Source of the DNA: Streptomyces sp. NBC_01224
Lineage (GTDB): Bacteria > Actinomycetota > Actinomycetes > Streptomycetales > Streptomycetaceae
Assembly (NCBI RefSeq): GCF_036002945.1
Contig: NZ_CP108529.1
Coordinates: 2,790,001-2,854,000 of the forward strand
Direction: 5' to 3'
DNA: 64,000 bases
Part shown: piece by piece, positions 28,660-38,820 of the stretch
Numbering within the stretch: the first letter of the stretch is position 1
How the letters are laid out: each line of letters starts with the position of its first letter
The notes under the pieces: generated by a model
The model's input: the letters and a program-made list of their open reading frames with translations, nothing else
Told to the model about the DNA's origin: nothing
Databases searched by the model: none
Program-made: the position numbers and the translations under genes

Positions 28660-31600
28660 TTGTTCAGCACAGCCATGTCCGGATCCAGGTGGTTCGCGAC
28701 CACCGGTCTGGTGCTCGCCGGCCTTCTGGCCGTCGATGTGGCGGCTCCAGCCGCCGCGCTCGCAGCGGCCACCGCCCCGCGTCCGACAGGCACACCGCGG
28801 CCTCAGGACGACGTCACCTCGGCGCTGCTTCGCGCACGCCTGGAGGGCAAGCGCGTCGAGGTCGTAGGGGAACGCACCGAGACCCGAACCCTGTGGGCCG
28901 ACCCGAGCGGCACCCTGACCGAGGACCAGGCCGCCGGCCCAGTCCGCTTCCGGAACGCCGACGGCTCGTGGACCGCGGTCGACATCAATCTTGCCAAGGC
29001 AGCCGACGGCACGGTCGAGGCGAAGGCGCACCCGCTGGGCCTCACTCTCGGTGGGGCCACCCCCGCACGGGCCGACGAACCGGCCACCCGTCGACTGCGG
29101 GCCGCGGAGCCGGTCGCCGCCTCGACGCCGCTGGTGACGCTGACCTCGCCAGAGGGCAGTCGCGTCGAGCTGGGCTGGCGAGGTGCGCTGACCGCGCCCC
29201 GCATCGCCGGCACCCGGGCCACCTACCCCGATGCGCTGCCGTACGCCGACCTCGTGGTCTCGGCCACCCGTACCGGCTTCGAGCAGTTCCTCGTCCTCAA
29301 GTCCCGCCAGGCCGTTGACGGCGCGGACGCTCTGCGGATGACGCTCACGGCCAAGGGCCTGACCGCCAAGGCCGACAGCGACGGCGGGGTGGCTTTCACC
29401 GACAGCAAGACCGGCAAGCCCGCGGGTATCCTGCCCGCTCCCGTGATGTGGGACGCGCGCGCCGACGTACGCTCCGGGGAACATCCGCACCGCGCGCCCG
29501 TCGCCATGGAGGTGACGCAGGAGGGCGACCGGGTCGACCTCGCGCTCACCCCCGACGCCGCGTTCCTCGCTGATCCGGCCACGCAGTTCCCCGTCACCGT
29601 CGACCCGGCGGTCAACCTGCTCACCACGTTCACCACCTTCGTCCAGGAGGGCTACGGAACCGACCAGTCCACCGCCACCGAACTCAAGCTCGGCAATAAC
29701 GGCTCGGGACAGGTCGCGCGGTCCTTTCTCCGCTTCGACACCAAGCCGGTGAAGGGCAAGGACGTCACGTCGGCGACGCTGAAGCTGTGGAACCACCACT
29801 CGTGGTCCTGCCAGGCCCGCGACTGGGAGGTCTGGGACACCAGCACGCCCACCACCGCCACCCGCTGGACCAACCAGCCCAACTGGAACCGCAAGTGGGC
29901 CACGTCCAGCCAGACCAAGGGCTTCGGCGCGGGCTGTGACGACGGCTGGGTCGCCGCCGATGTGACCACCCTGGCCCGGGCCTGGGCGTCCAACGCGAAC
30001 GCCGAGAACACGCTCGGCATCCGGGCGACGGACGAGAAGGACTCCTTCGCCTGGAAGCGCTTCAACTCCCGCAACGCGGCCAAGAACGTGCCCGTCCTGT
30101 CGGTGACGTACAACAACCCGCCGGGAGCGCCGACCGCCGTCGCGCTCTCCCCGTCCTCGTACAACACCTTCAACAAGCGCACGTACGCCACCTCGTTGAC
30201 GCCGACCTTCGCCGCGAAGGTCGCCGACCCCGACGGCGGCACGGTGCGGGCCCAGTTCGAGGTCACCGCGGATCCGGCGTTCAACGACGCCGGCGCCTAC
30301 AGCTGGACCGGTACCAGCGGCGCCGTCGCCTCCGGCGGCACCGCCAAGCTGGCCCTGCCCGCCGACAAGAAGCTCGGCGCGTTCGGCTACCGCGTGCGCA
30401 CCCGCGCGTACGACGGCTCCGCGTACGGCCCCTGGAGCGCCTACCTCCCGTTCCGGGTGAACACCGCCAATCCCGCCGCGCCACAGATCAGCTGCGAGGG
30501 CTTCCCGCGCGACCAGTGGACCGACAGGACCGGCGAGATCAGCTGCACCCTCACCACCACGTCGACCGACGGCCGCGGCTACCTGTGGGGCCTCGACGAC
30601 CCCAACACCCCGCAGCAGGTCAACGACCCCGCCGGCACCGGCGGCAAGCCGCAGACCGTCAAGATCAAGCCCGCCAAAGGCTGGCACACCCTGAACGCCC
30701 GCACCGTGGACTCCGCCGGCCTGCTGTCCGGCGTGACCGCCCACCAGTTCGGCGTCGGTCCCAAGCCGACCGTCCTGCCCGTCCCGGACGTGCCGACCGC
30801 GCTCCAGGAAGGCGCTGAGCACACAACCACACCCCTGCTGTCCGGTGTGCTGACAGCCGGCAACCGCGCATACGTGCGCGGCGAATTCACGCTGTTCGAC
30901 GCCGCCGGCTCGGCCATGGGCAACGTACAACTGCCGCCGTCTTTCGAGAACAGCGGCAACCGCGTCGCCACGATGATCCCCGAGGGCACGCTGGTGCCCG
31001 GACGCGCCTACCAGTGGGCGATGCGGGCCTGCGGTGACGCGGCCTGCTCTCCGTGGACGGCCAAGCGCACCTTTACTGCCAAGACACCCGCCGCCATACC
31101 GGCCCCACAGGTCCGCACCGTCGACATATCCGGCGCCGCCCTGCGCGACGCCACCGCACCCGTCGGCGACGCCGACTGCGGCGGCACCCCGTGCGCAGCC
31201 GTCGAAGACGGCACCCTGCGCGTCGGGACCCCCGGCGGCACAGCCTGGCGCAGCTGGCTCCACGCCGATCTGTCGGCCCTTCCCGCCGGCGCCCGGATCA
31301 CCGACGCCCGACTGAAACTGCACCGGGCCGACTGCACGGACGACAGCAGCACCTGCGCCGAACCCGCAGCCACCGTCCTCGACCTCGCCGAGGCATGGGA
31401 CGCCTCCCTCAGCGGTCAGGAGCTCGCCACCGCCGCCAACGAAGAGCCGCTCCTCAACGACGACGAACTCCCCGCCACGCTCAGTGACCTCAATCTCGGC
31501 TCGCTCGTCGCGGACTGGCTGGCCGGCACAGACAACCACGGCCTGAGCCTCCAGCTCGGCGACGAGAAAACCGCCGCCCCCGGAATCGTCTACCACTCCT

Positions 31601-32991
31601 CGCGCGCCGCCGATCTGGCACTGCGCCCGGTCCTGACGGTGTCCTACATCCCCTCCGGCGCCCCTGGCAGCCCCGAGAACGTCAAGGCCGTCCCGGCCGA
31701 CCACGGTCTGCTGGCCACCTGGAACCCGCCGAACGACCCCGGCGCCGCGACAGACACTCTCACCTACACCGTGACCGTCCACCAAGGCGCCTCCGAGGTC
31801 GCCCGCACCACCACGCAGGACACCCGCGCTGTCTTCGACACCCTCACCAACGGCGCCGACCACACCGTGACAGTCACCGCAACCTCGGCCTTCGGCACCT
31901 CCGGGCCAACCCGGTCCTCGACCGCGAAGCCCGTCGCCGTGACCGATCAGGAGCGCTACGTCAAGGCCGTCCGCGACTACCTCGCCGCGCGCGCCGGTGT
32001 CCTCAAGGGCGCCCACACGACCATCGAGCAGGCCACCACGAGCAGCCCGAACGGCGCCATGTTCCGGGACCTGCTCGCCGAGCAGTTGCCTGATCTGGCC
32101 GACCGCCGCGAGGCATACGCCCGCCACAACCGTCGCTTCACCGAGGTCACCAGCACGTTCGACAACGTCCTGACCGGCCCCGGCCCCGACAACTCCGTGG
32201 TGGTACGCGGCACCCTCGCCGAGCACAGCGTGCTCACCCACACCGACGGCACCCAGGAACCGGAAGAAGGCGAACTGCCCGGCCGTTTCGTCTTCAACGG
32301 CGGCGTCCTGCGCCAAGAGGCCGACGACGCAGCCGTCGAAGTCACCCTGCCGTCGACGGGCGACGCCGTGCGGGACGCCACCGTCGCCCCTCCCGCCGAG
32401 GACAGCATCGACGACATCCCGACGGGCGAGGAAGAGACCCTCCCGATCGAGCTGGACGCCGACGGCATGCCCGTCGACGAGCCCGTGCCCGCCGCCGGAG
32501 CGCCCGGCGCGCTGCGCGCCGCTCCCAACCACTCGGGCACCGTGACCTGGGCCAAGCGCAACGTCAAAATCAAGTGGGACTATGGCACCGACTGCGCGAA
32601 CTTCGTCTCCAAGGCGCTGCACTGGGGCGGAAAGATGCAGCAGCGCAAGGGCGGTCGCAAGAATGCCTCACGCTGGTTCCGCAACAACATCGGCCCAATC
32701 CGCCTCGACAGTTACACCTGGGCCGCCGCAGCCAACCTGCGCCAGCACCTGAAGAACCACCGGGGCGGCCGGGAGATCTCGCGATACGACGCCCGTCCGG
32801 GCGACATCATCTTTGGCTACTACCGATCGTCCAAGAAGTGGAACCACACCGGAGTGGTCACGTCCGCCAAGGGGGGCAACATCAACATCACCCAGCACGG
32901 CACAGCCGCCCACACGACACTGAACCAGTGGTTCAAGCGCAACAAGAATCTCAGTGCCATCAGCATCATCCGTCCGGGGAAGCGCAGTTGA
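28660..32991 (+). CDS. large secreted multidomain protein with C-terminal amidase/CHAP-like domain (candidate toxin)
   Basis: 1443 residues. It starts at TTG with GGGAGGGG eight bases upstream and has a signal peptide (about residues 10-36, ending in AAALAAA). Domains in order: an unassigned beta-rich N-terminus; a DNRLRE-type domain (about 324-485, RSFLRFDTKPVKGKDVTSAT); three Ig/Fn3-like segments (488-810); a second DNRLRE-like domain (848-1000); a Fn3 domain (1003-1090); a helical linker; and an Amidase_6-like papain-fold domain (1301-1443). The catalytic pair is Cys1312 (YGTDCANFVS) and His1396 (KWNHTGVV), with ITQHG following. Amidase_6/NlpC-type domains cut peptidoglycan peptides. The long beta scaffold with a small catalytic tail resembles polymorphic toxins. 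A lipoprotein gene is coupled to its stop. Confidence 0.85.
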   Translation: MFSTAMSGSRWFATTGLVLAGLLAVDVAAPAAALAAATAPRPTGTPRPQDDVTSALLRARLEGKRVEVVGERTETRTLWADPSGTLTEDQAAGPVRFRNADGSWTAVDINLAKAADGTVEAKAHPLGLTLGGATPARADEPATRRLRAAEPVAASTPLVTLTSPEGSRVELGWRGALTAPRIAGTRATYPDALPYADLVVSATRTGFEQFLVLKSRQAVDGADALRMTLTAKGLTAKADSDGGVAFTDSKTGKPAGILPAPVMWDARADVRSGEHPHRAPVAMEVTQEGDRVDLALTPDAAFLADPATQFPVTVDPAVNLLTTFTTFVQEGYGTDQSTATELKLGNNGSGQVARSFLRFDTKPVKGKDVTSATLKLWNHHSWSCQARDWEVWDTSTPTTATRWTNQPNWNRKWATSSQTKGFGAGCDDGWVAADVTTLARAWASNANAENTLGIRATDEKDSFAWKRFNSRNAAKNVPVLSVTYNNPPGAPTAVALSPSSYNTFNKRTYATSLTPTFAAKVADPDGGTVRAQFEVTADPAFNDAGAYSWTGTSGAVASGGTAKLALPADKKLGAFGYRVRTRAYDGSAYGPWSAYLPFRVNTANPAAPQISCEGFPRDQWTDRTGEISCTLTTTSTDGRGYLWGLDDPNTPQQVNDPAGTGGKPQTVKIKPAKGWHTLNARTVDSAGLLSGVTAHQFGVGPKPTVLPVPDVPTALQEGAEHTTTPLLSGVLTAGNRAYVRGEFTLFDAAGSAMGNVQLPPSFENSGNRVATMIPEGTLVPGRAYQWAMRACGDAACSPWTAKRTFTAKTPAAIPAPQVRTVDISGAALRDATAPVGDADCGGTPCAAVEDGTLRVGTPGGTAWRSWLHADLSALPAGARITDARLKLHRADCTDDSSTCAEPAATVLDLAEAWDASLSGQELATAANEEPLLNDDELPATLSDLNLGSLVADWLAGTDNHGLSLQLGDEKTAAPGIVYHSSRAADLALRPVLTVSYIPSGAPGSPENVKAVPADHGLLATWNPPNDPGAATDTLTYTVTVHQGASEVARTTTQDTRAVFDTLTNGADHTVTVTATSAFGTSGPTRSSTAKPVAVTDQERYVKAVRDYLAARAGVLKGAHTTIEQATTSSPNGAMFRDLLAEQLPDLADRREAYARHNRRFTEVTSTFDNVLTGPGPDNSVVVRGTLAEHSVLTHTDGTQEPEEGELPGRFVFNGGVLRQEADDAAVEVTLPSTGDAVRDATVAPPAEDSIDDIPTGEEETLPIELDADGMPVDEPVPAAGAPGALRAAPNHSGTVTWAKRNVKIKWDYGTDCANFVSKALHWGGKMQQRKGGRKNASRWFRNNIGPIRLDSYTWAAAANLRQHLKNHRGGREISRYDARPGDIIFGYYRSSKKWNHTGVVTSAKGGNINITQHGTAAHTTLNQWFKRNKNLSAISIIRPGKRS

Positions 32992-33425
32992 GGCGGGCAT
33001 ACGGGGCGGTCGGCCTGATGGGAGCAGCGGTGCTGGTCCTCGGCGGGTGTGACGCCCTGAACACGGACAAGACGCCCGACCGCGTCAGGAACGGCACCTC
33101 CGAGCTCGACCTGACGGTCACCGGCCGCCCCACCCCCGGCAGCCTCTCCATCACGGAACAGGTCCTGGCGCGGCTCAAGGCCCGGGACGTCGGCGGCCTG
33201 GCCGATCTCGCGGCGGAGGACAAAGGCTCGAAGGGCGACGCGAAACGCTGGGTGACCCGCTGGGGCAAGGCCGCCCAGCACCCGGTCACGGCCCACTTCC
33301 TCCTGGGCGAGAAGGAGAGCACCGTCGACGTCCGCTTCACCGGTGAGCGCGCCGCTTTGTCACTCCTGCTGAAGGACAACGGCTACGACGACGAGTACAG
33401 AGTCGTCCTGAGCGAAAACGACTGA
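32988..33425 (+). CDS. lipoprotein, candidate immunity partner of the amidase protein
   Basis: 145 residues. The TTG start overlaps the stop of the large gene (TTGA), so translation is coupled. The signal MRRAYGAVGLMGAAVLVLGG ends in a lipobox with the acylated cysteine at residue 21 (LGGCD). The mature part is small and alpha/beta-like (SITEQVLARLKARDVGGLAD, TAHFLLGEKESTVDVRF) and resembles small Streptomyces lipoproteins of unknown role. A membrane-anchored, surface-exposed protein coded immediately after an exported peptidoglycan hydrolase could protect the producer, but it could also be an unrelated accessory. No known family. Confidence 0.75.
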   Translation: MRRAYGAVGLMGAAVLVLGGCDALNTDKTPDRVRNGTSELDLTVTGRPTPGSLSITEQVLARLKARDVGGLADLAAEDKGSKGDAKRWVTRWGKAAQHPVTAHFLLGEKESTVDVRFTGERAALSLLLKDNGYDDEYRVVLSEND

Positions 33426-33439
33426 GAACACGCGATGAG

Positions 33440-33484
33440 GGCTGCGGGCCCCGCCGGGGCAGCCGCCCGGCGGGGCCCGCAGCC
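33440..33484. terminator. perfect 19-bp hairpin after the lipoprotein gene
   Basis: Arms 33440-33458 and 33466-33484 are exactly complementary, with a seven-base loop. It lies between the lipoprotein gene and the convergent thioesterase gene and can stop transcription from both sides. It closes the two-gene cassette. Confidence 0.9.
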
Positions 33485-33579
33485 GTGATCGGACCTGCTC
33501 AGCCTTTCGCTGCCTCCCGGCTGTTCGGGCTCCTGGCACAGGGCTTCACCCGTCCTCCTCCTCCTGCCGCTCCACACCG

Positions 33580-34446
33580 CTATGCGCGCGGTGCTCGCGC
33601 CAGTTGGCGGGACTGGGCCACCAGCCGGTCCGCGCTGTCCCAGACGTCCGCGTCCTCCTCCAGGAAGCCGCCCGCGAGATTGCGGGTGGTGATGGAGACG
33701 CGCAGCGGGCCGGGGGCGGGGCGGCAGCGGATGTGGGTGGTGAGTTCGATGGTCGGCGTCCAGCCCTTGAGGCCCAGCTCGAACGAGGTGGGCGGCAGCG
33801 CGTCGACGGTGAGCAGGAGCGAGAGCGGATCGGCGTCGCGGCCGTCCGCGAGGCCGAACCAGCCGCGCATCTCGCCCTTGCCGGAGGGGGCGCCGACGGC
33901 CCAGCCGATCGTCGCCGGGTCGAGTTTGATGTCGAGCCGCTCGGTGATGGCGGAGCTGCCGGGGATCGGGGCCGGGCCGTCGCTCGGGCCGAGGCAGTGC
34001 TCCAGCGGCGGGATGGCCGGCGGCTTCGCCGATGTGCGTACCTCGTCGGACAGTGCGTCCAGATCGCCGTAGGTGGCGATGACGCGGATGCGCTCGACCT
34101 CGGTGCCGTCCTCCGCGTACTGGAAGAGGGAGGCCTGGCCGGTGGAGAGGGTGCGGCCGGTTCGGACCGTCTGGGTGCGGATCACCGCGGGGCCCGGGAC
34201 GGATGCGGTGAGGTAGTGCGCGGAGACCGAGAAGGGGTCGGGGTGCGGCAGGGCCTCACCGAGCGCACGGCCGAGCACGGCCAGCAGATAACCGCCGTTG
34301 ACGGCCTGGATGATCGTCCATCCGGCGGAGAGCTCGGCGTCGTAGACGCCTTCCTCGCGAAGGGTGACGGCGGTGTCGCGGTCGAACTCGCTGTTCCCGA
34401 TGGTTACCTGCGCGGCCTGAGCCGTCTGCGCTGCTGCCTGTGCCAT
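33580..34446 (-). CDS. acyl-CoA thioesterase family protein (double hot-dog)
   Basis: 288 residues from the ATG at 34446. It has WTIIQAVNGGYLLAVLGRAL (first hot-dog helix), HYLTASVPGPAVIRTQTVRTGRTLST, the second half around GWFGLADGRDADPLSLLLTVDALPP, and IELTTHIRCRPAPG...[16 protein letters not shown] at the end. These fit TesB-like thioesterases, which release free fatty acids from acyl-CoA. The substrate chain length is unknown. A likely promoter with an operator-like sequence precedes it. The 3' end is duplicated at 27259-27405. Confidence 0.88.
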   Translation of the reverse strand: MAQAAAQTAQAAQVTIGNSEFDRDTAVTLREEGVYDAELSAGWTIIQAVNGGYLLAVLGRALGEALPHPDPFSVSAHYLTASVPGPAVIRTQTVRTGRTLSTGQASLFQYAEDGTEVERIRVIATYGDLDALSDEVRTSAKPPAIPPLEHCLGPSDGPAPIPGSSAITERLDIKLDPATIGWAVGAPSGKGEMRGWFGLADGRDADPLSLLLTVDALPPTSFELGLKGWTPTIELTTHIRCRPAPGPLRVSITTRNLAGGFLEEDADVWDSADRLVAQSRQLARAPRA

Positions 34447-34464
34447 GCGATGCACCGTACACCG

Positions 34465-34484
34465 ATTGTATTACTAAGCGGTAG
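34465..34484 (-). promoter_or_regulatory. promoter and TetR-type operator candidate of the thioesterase gene
   Basis: On the minus strand TACAAT (34470-34465) is a good -10 box, 18 bases before the ATG. Next to it CTACCGCTTAGTAA (34484-34471) is a partial palindrome of the TTAC-N-GTAA type bound by many TetR-family lipid regulators. Both assignments are by eye. Confidence 0.4.
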
Positions 34485-34688
34485 CTTTTAGATGCCCGGA
34501 AGATGTCGGCGCACGGTGCGGAACCCTTTCCCGGCCCACCTCGCGAAGCCCCGCCGCAGCGCCCCTCGCGTACCAGGTCGCGCGGCCCCGTGCCGTGGTA
34601 CCCGGCGAACAGCGGCCTCGGCAGTCGGCCCTTGATCCGCGCCCCGCCCTCGTAATTCCTCCTGTGCGTGGGCAGGCGCGAAGTCGCG

Positions 34689-35360
34689 TCAGGTGGCCGC
34701 GGGGCCCTCCTCGGCCGTCGCCGACCGCCGGTTGTAGGCGCGCGGGGCCCGCCAGTGGTAGCGCATCGCCAGCAGCCGCAGCACGAAGGCCACGATGACC
34801 GCGGTGCCGCTGGTGAACGCGTTGAGCGTGCCGAAGCGGATACACAGCACGATCATGGTGGCGCCGACCATCGCGGGTACCGCGTACAGGTCTCGGTCCC
34901 AGCGCAGCAGCGAAGGCACCTCATTGGCCAGTACGTCGCGCAGCACACCGCCGCCGACCGCGGTGGCCAGCCCCAGGGCCGCCGACGCGGTGAGGCCGAG
35001 GCCGTAGTCGTACGCCTTGACCGTGCCCGTGACGCAGAACAGCCCGAGGCCGGCAGCGTCGAAGACATTGACGCCCACCTGGATCCGTTCGACGTGCGGA
35101 TGCAGGAAGAACACCAGGCCGGCGGCGAGGAGCGGGGTGGTGAAGTAGCCGAGATCCGTGAACGCCGCGGGCGGGACCGCCCCGATGACGATGTCACGGA
35201 AGAGCCCCCCGCCCAGCGCGGTCACCTCGGCGAGTACCGCGATGCCGAAGACATCGAAGTTCTTGCGTACGGCGAGCAGAGCGCCGGAGATCGCGAAGAC
35301 GAAGATTCCGACGATGTCGAGCGCATGCTGGACGGAGGGCGTGAACAGTTCGTTGAGCAC
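34689..35360 (-). CDS. TRIC-like (YicG/UPF0126) membrane channel
   Basis: 223 residues with seven predicted membrane helices arranged as two three-helix repeats plus one. The repeats carry the same signature: FVFAISGALLAVRKNFDVFGIAVLAEVTALGGGLFRD and, in the second half, FCVTGTVKAYDYGL...LATAVGGGVLRDVL. This is the UPF0126 family, structurally related to trimeric intracellular cation channels, so a potassium or other cation conductance is plausible. It is 18 bp upstream of no gene on its strand except the transporter ATPase ending at 35379, which may be unrelated. Confidence 0.9.
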   Translation of the reverse strand: MLNELFTPSVQHALDIVGIFVFAISGALLAVRKNFDVFGIAVLAEVTALGGGLFRDIVIGAVPPAAFTDLGYFTTPLLAAGLVFFLHPHVERIQVGVNVFDAAGLGLFCVTGTVKAYDYGLGLTASAALGLATAVGGGVLRDVLANEVPSLLRWDRDLYAVPAMVGATMIVLCIRFGTLNAFTSGTAVIVAFVLRLLAMRYHWRAPRAYNRRSATAEEGPAAT

Positions 35361-35378
35361 CGGGCAATTGTGCCGGTA

Positions 35379-36602
35379 CTACTCCTTCGGGCTGTCCTCC
35401 GGCGTATCGGACGATGTGACGCCGTCATCCGCGGCGGTCTCGTCGGCCTCCGGCTTCTGCACCGTGACGATCTCGATCGCCTCGCGCGCCGCCGCCGTCA
35501 CCGTCTCGCCGGGTACCTGGTCGGGCGCGTTCTCCGGGTGGTGGCAGGCCACCTGGTGCCCGGTCTTCAGCGCGACCAGCGGCGGCTCCTGCGTCTTGCA
35601 GACCTGCGTCGCCTTCCAGCACCGGGTGTGGAAACGGCAGCCGCTGGGCGGCGAGATCGGCGACGGCACGTCGCCCTTCAGCAGGATGCGCTCGCTCTTG
35701 GCCGAGCGGCGCTTCGGGTCCGGGATCGGGACCGCCGAGAGCAGCGCCTTGGTGTACGGGTGCATCGGCGCCTTGTAGAGCGACTCGCGGTCCGCCAGCT
35801 CCACGATCTTGCCGAGGTACATCACCGCGATCCGGTCCGAGACGTGCCGTACGACCGAGAGGTCATGGGCGATGATCACGTAGGTCAGGCCGAGCTCGGT
35901 CTGGAGGTCGTCGAGCAGGTTCACGACCTGCGCCTGGATCGAGACGTCCAGCGCCGACACCGGCTCGTCCGCCACGACCAGCTTGGGGTTGAGCGCGAGC
36001 GCGCGGGCGATGCCGATGCGCTGGCGCTGGCCGCCGGAGAACTCGTGCGGATAGCGGTTGTAGTGCTCGGGGTTGAGACCCACGACCTCCAGCAGCCGCT
36101 GCACCTCCTTCTTGACGCCGCCCTCGGGCGTGACGCCCTGCAGCTTGAAGGGGGCCGACACGATCGTGCCGATCGTGTGCCGGGGGTTCAGCGAGGAGAA
36201 CGGGTCCTGGAAGATCATCTGCATGTCGCGGCGCATCGGGCGCATGGCGCCGACGCCGAGGTGCGTGATGTCCCTCCCCTCGAACTCGATCTCCCCCGCG
36301 GTGGGTTCGAGCAGCCGGGTGATCAGCCGGCCCATCGTCGACTTTCCGCAGCCGGACTCCCCGACGACGCCCAGGGTCTCGCCCGAGTGCACCTCGAAGT
36401 CGATCCCGTCGACGGCCTTCACCGCACCGGCGCTGCGCTGCAGCAGCCCCTTCTTGAGGGGGAAGTGCTTCTGCAGTCCGGTCACCTTGAGCAGCACTTC
36501 GCGGGAGACCGCGTCCTTGACCGTCCCGCCGCCCCCGGCAGGCCTCTGCGCCGGAACGTCCACGCCCTTGTCCTCGCTCGTCACGGCCTTGTCCTCGCTC
36601 AC
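35379..36602 (-). CDS. peptide ABC transporter ATPase (OppF/DppF type)
   Basis: 407 residues. Walker A GESGCGKSTMGR (about residue 85), Q-loop QDPFSSLNPRHTIG, signature SGGQRQRIGIARAL, Walker B VVADEPVSALDVS, and the oligopeptide-family C-terminal cysteine region (SGCRFHTRCWKATQVCKTQEPPL) that may carry a cluster-like site. It powers import of peptides together with the neighbouring genes. The GTG start overlaps the preceding ATPase stop by four bases. A long acidic, disordered tail follows the domain. Last gene of the five-gene operon. Confidence 0.95.
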   Translation of the reverse strand: MSEDKAVTSEDKGVDVPAQRPAGGGGTVKDAVSREVLLKVTGLQKHFPLKKGLLQRSAGAVKAVDGIDFEVHSGETLGVVGESGCGKSTMGRLITRLLEPTAGEIEFEGRDITHLGVGAMRPMRRDMQMIFQDPFSSLNPRHTIGTIVSAPFKLQGVTPEGGVKKEVQRLLEVVGLNPEHYNRYPHEFSGGQRQRIGIARALALNPKLVVADEPVSALDVSIQAQVVNLLDDLQTELGLTYVIIAHDLSVVRHVSDRIAVMYLGKIVELADRESLYKAPMHPYTKALLSAVPIPDPKRRSAKSERILLKGDVPSPISPPSGCRFHTRCWKATQVCKTQEPPLVALKTGHQVACHHPENAPDQVPGETVTAAAREAIEIVTVQKPEADETAADDGVTSSDTPEDSPKE

Positions 36603-37695
36603 AGCTTGGGCGCAATCTCTTCGGTCCAGATACGCTCCCGCTGCTCCTGCGACATGTGGCAGGCCGCCCAGTGCCGGCTGCCGACCTCCTGCAGCTCGGG
36701 CCGTACGGTGCGGGTCACGTCGTCCTTGGGTACATCCGCGTACGGGCAGCGCGGGTTGAAGGCGCAGCCCGACGGGATGTTGATGAGCGACGGCGGGGAA
36801 CCCTTGACCGGGATGAGCCGGTCGGTCTGGTCGCGGTCGAGGCGCGGCATCGAGCCCAGCAGACCCCAGGTGTAGGGGTGCCGGGGCTCGTAGAACACCT
36901 TCTCGGCCGGTCCGCGCTCGACGCAGCGCCCGCCGTACATCACCAGGATGTCGTCGGCGAGCTCGGCCACGACGCCCAGGTCGTGGGTGATGACGATGAC
37001 CGCGGAGCCGAACTCCTTCTGCAGATCCCGGATCAGGTCGAGGATCTGTGCCTGGACGGTCACGTCCAGCGCGGTCGTCGGCTCGTCGGCGATCAGCAGC
37101 TCGGGGTTGTTGACCAGCGACATGGCGATCATCGCGCGCTGGCGCATTCCGCCGGAGAACTCGTGCGGGTAGCTGTCGACGCGCTTGTCGGGCTGCGGGA
37201 TGCCGACCCGGTCGAGCATCTCGATCGCACGCTTGCGGGCGGTCTTCTTGTCCACGTCGTGATGGACGCGGTACGCCTCCACGATCTGCTTGCCGATCGT
37301 GTAGTACGGGTGCAGCGCGGACAGCGGGTCCTGGAAGATCATGGCCATGTCGCGGCCGCGCAGCTTGCGCACCTCGTCCGGGTCCGCGGACAGCAGTTCC
37401 TTGCCGTCCAGCCAGATCTCGCCGGAGACCTGTGCCTTGCGCTTGCCGTACTGGCCGGCGGTGTGCAGGCCCATGATGCCCAGCGAGGTGACGGACTTGC
37501 CGGAGCCGGACTCGCCGACGATGCCGAGGGTCTTGCCCTTCTCCAGCTGGAAGTTGAGCCCGTCGACGGACTTGACCAGACCGTCGTCGGTCGGGAAGTG
37601 CACCTTGAGGTCGCGCACTTCGAGGAAGGCGGTGGGAGCGGGCGAGCCGGCCGGGGCAGGTTCGCCCAGCGCGGCACCGCTCTTGTGCAGTTCGG

Positions 37696-37699
<4 letters not shown>
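36599..37699 (-). CDS. peptide ABC transporter ATPase (OppD/DppD type)
   Basis: 366 residues from the ATG at 37699. Walker [15 protein letters not shown]-loop [14 protein letters not shown], signature [14 protein letters not shown], Walker [14 protein letters not shown], and the C-terminal [12 protein letters not shown] oligopeptide-transporter motif. It pairs with the OppF-type ATPase to drive the two permeases. The start overlaps the permease stop by four bases (ATGA) and the end overlaps the next ATPase by four bases, so these three genes are translationally coupled. Confidence 0.95.
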
Positions 37700-38697
<998 letters not shown>

Positions 38698-38711
38698 TGT
38701 GCGCGGCCCGC

Positions 38712-38750
38712 CGGTGGCCGGGAACCCCTTGTGGGGGCTCCCGGCCACCG
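38712..38750 (-). terminator. hairpin between binding-protein and permease genes
   Basis: A 12-bp perfect stem (38712-38723 with 38739-38750) continues as CCCC/GGGG around a four-base loop after a small internal loop. Such intra-operon stems usually let the solute-binding protein be made in excess over the membrane subunits, by partial termination or by protecting the upstream mRNA. Confidence 0.7.
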
Positions 38751-38801
38751 CCCCGGGCCATCACCTGCCCTTCGGACTGGCGGGTTTCGGCGGCGGTGGA
38801 G

Positions 38802-38820
38802 CAGTCAACCGGGTTGACTG
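38802..38820. repeat. 19-base palindrome downstream of the binding-protein gene
   Basis: CAGTCAACC-G-GGTTGACTG is perfectly symmetric around one base and lies 23 bp past the stop codon. It could be a secondary hairpin or a protein site. Confidence 0.45.

Noticed and set aside
28378..32622. 1414-codon open frame on the minus strand
   Set aside because: It lies entirely opposite the large secreted protein gene, lacks recognisable domains, and is the usual mirror frame of high-GC coding DNA.
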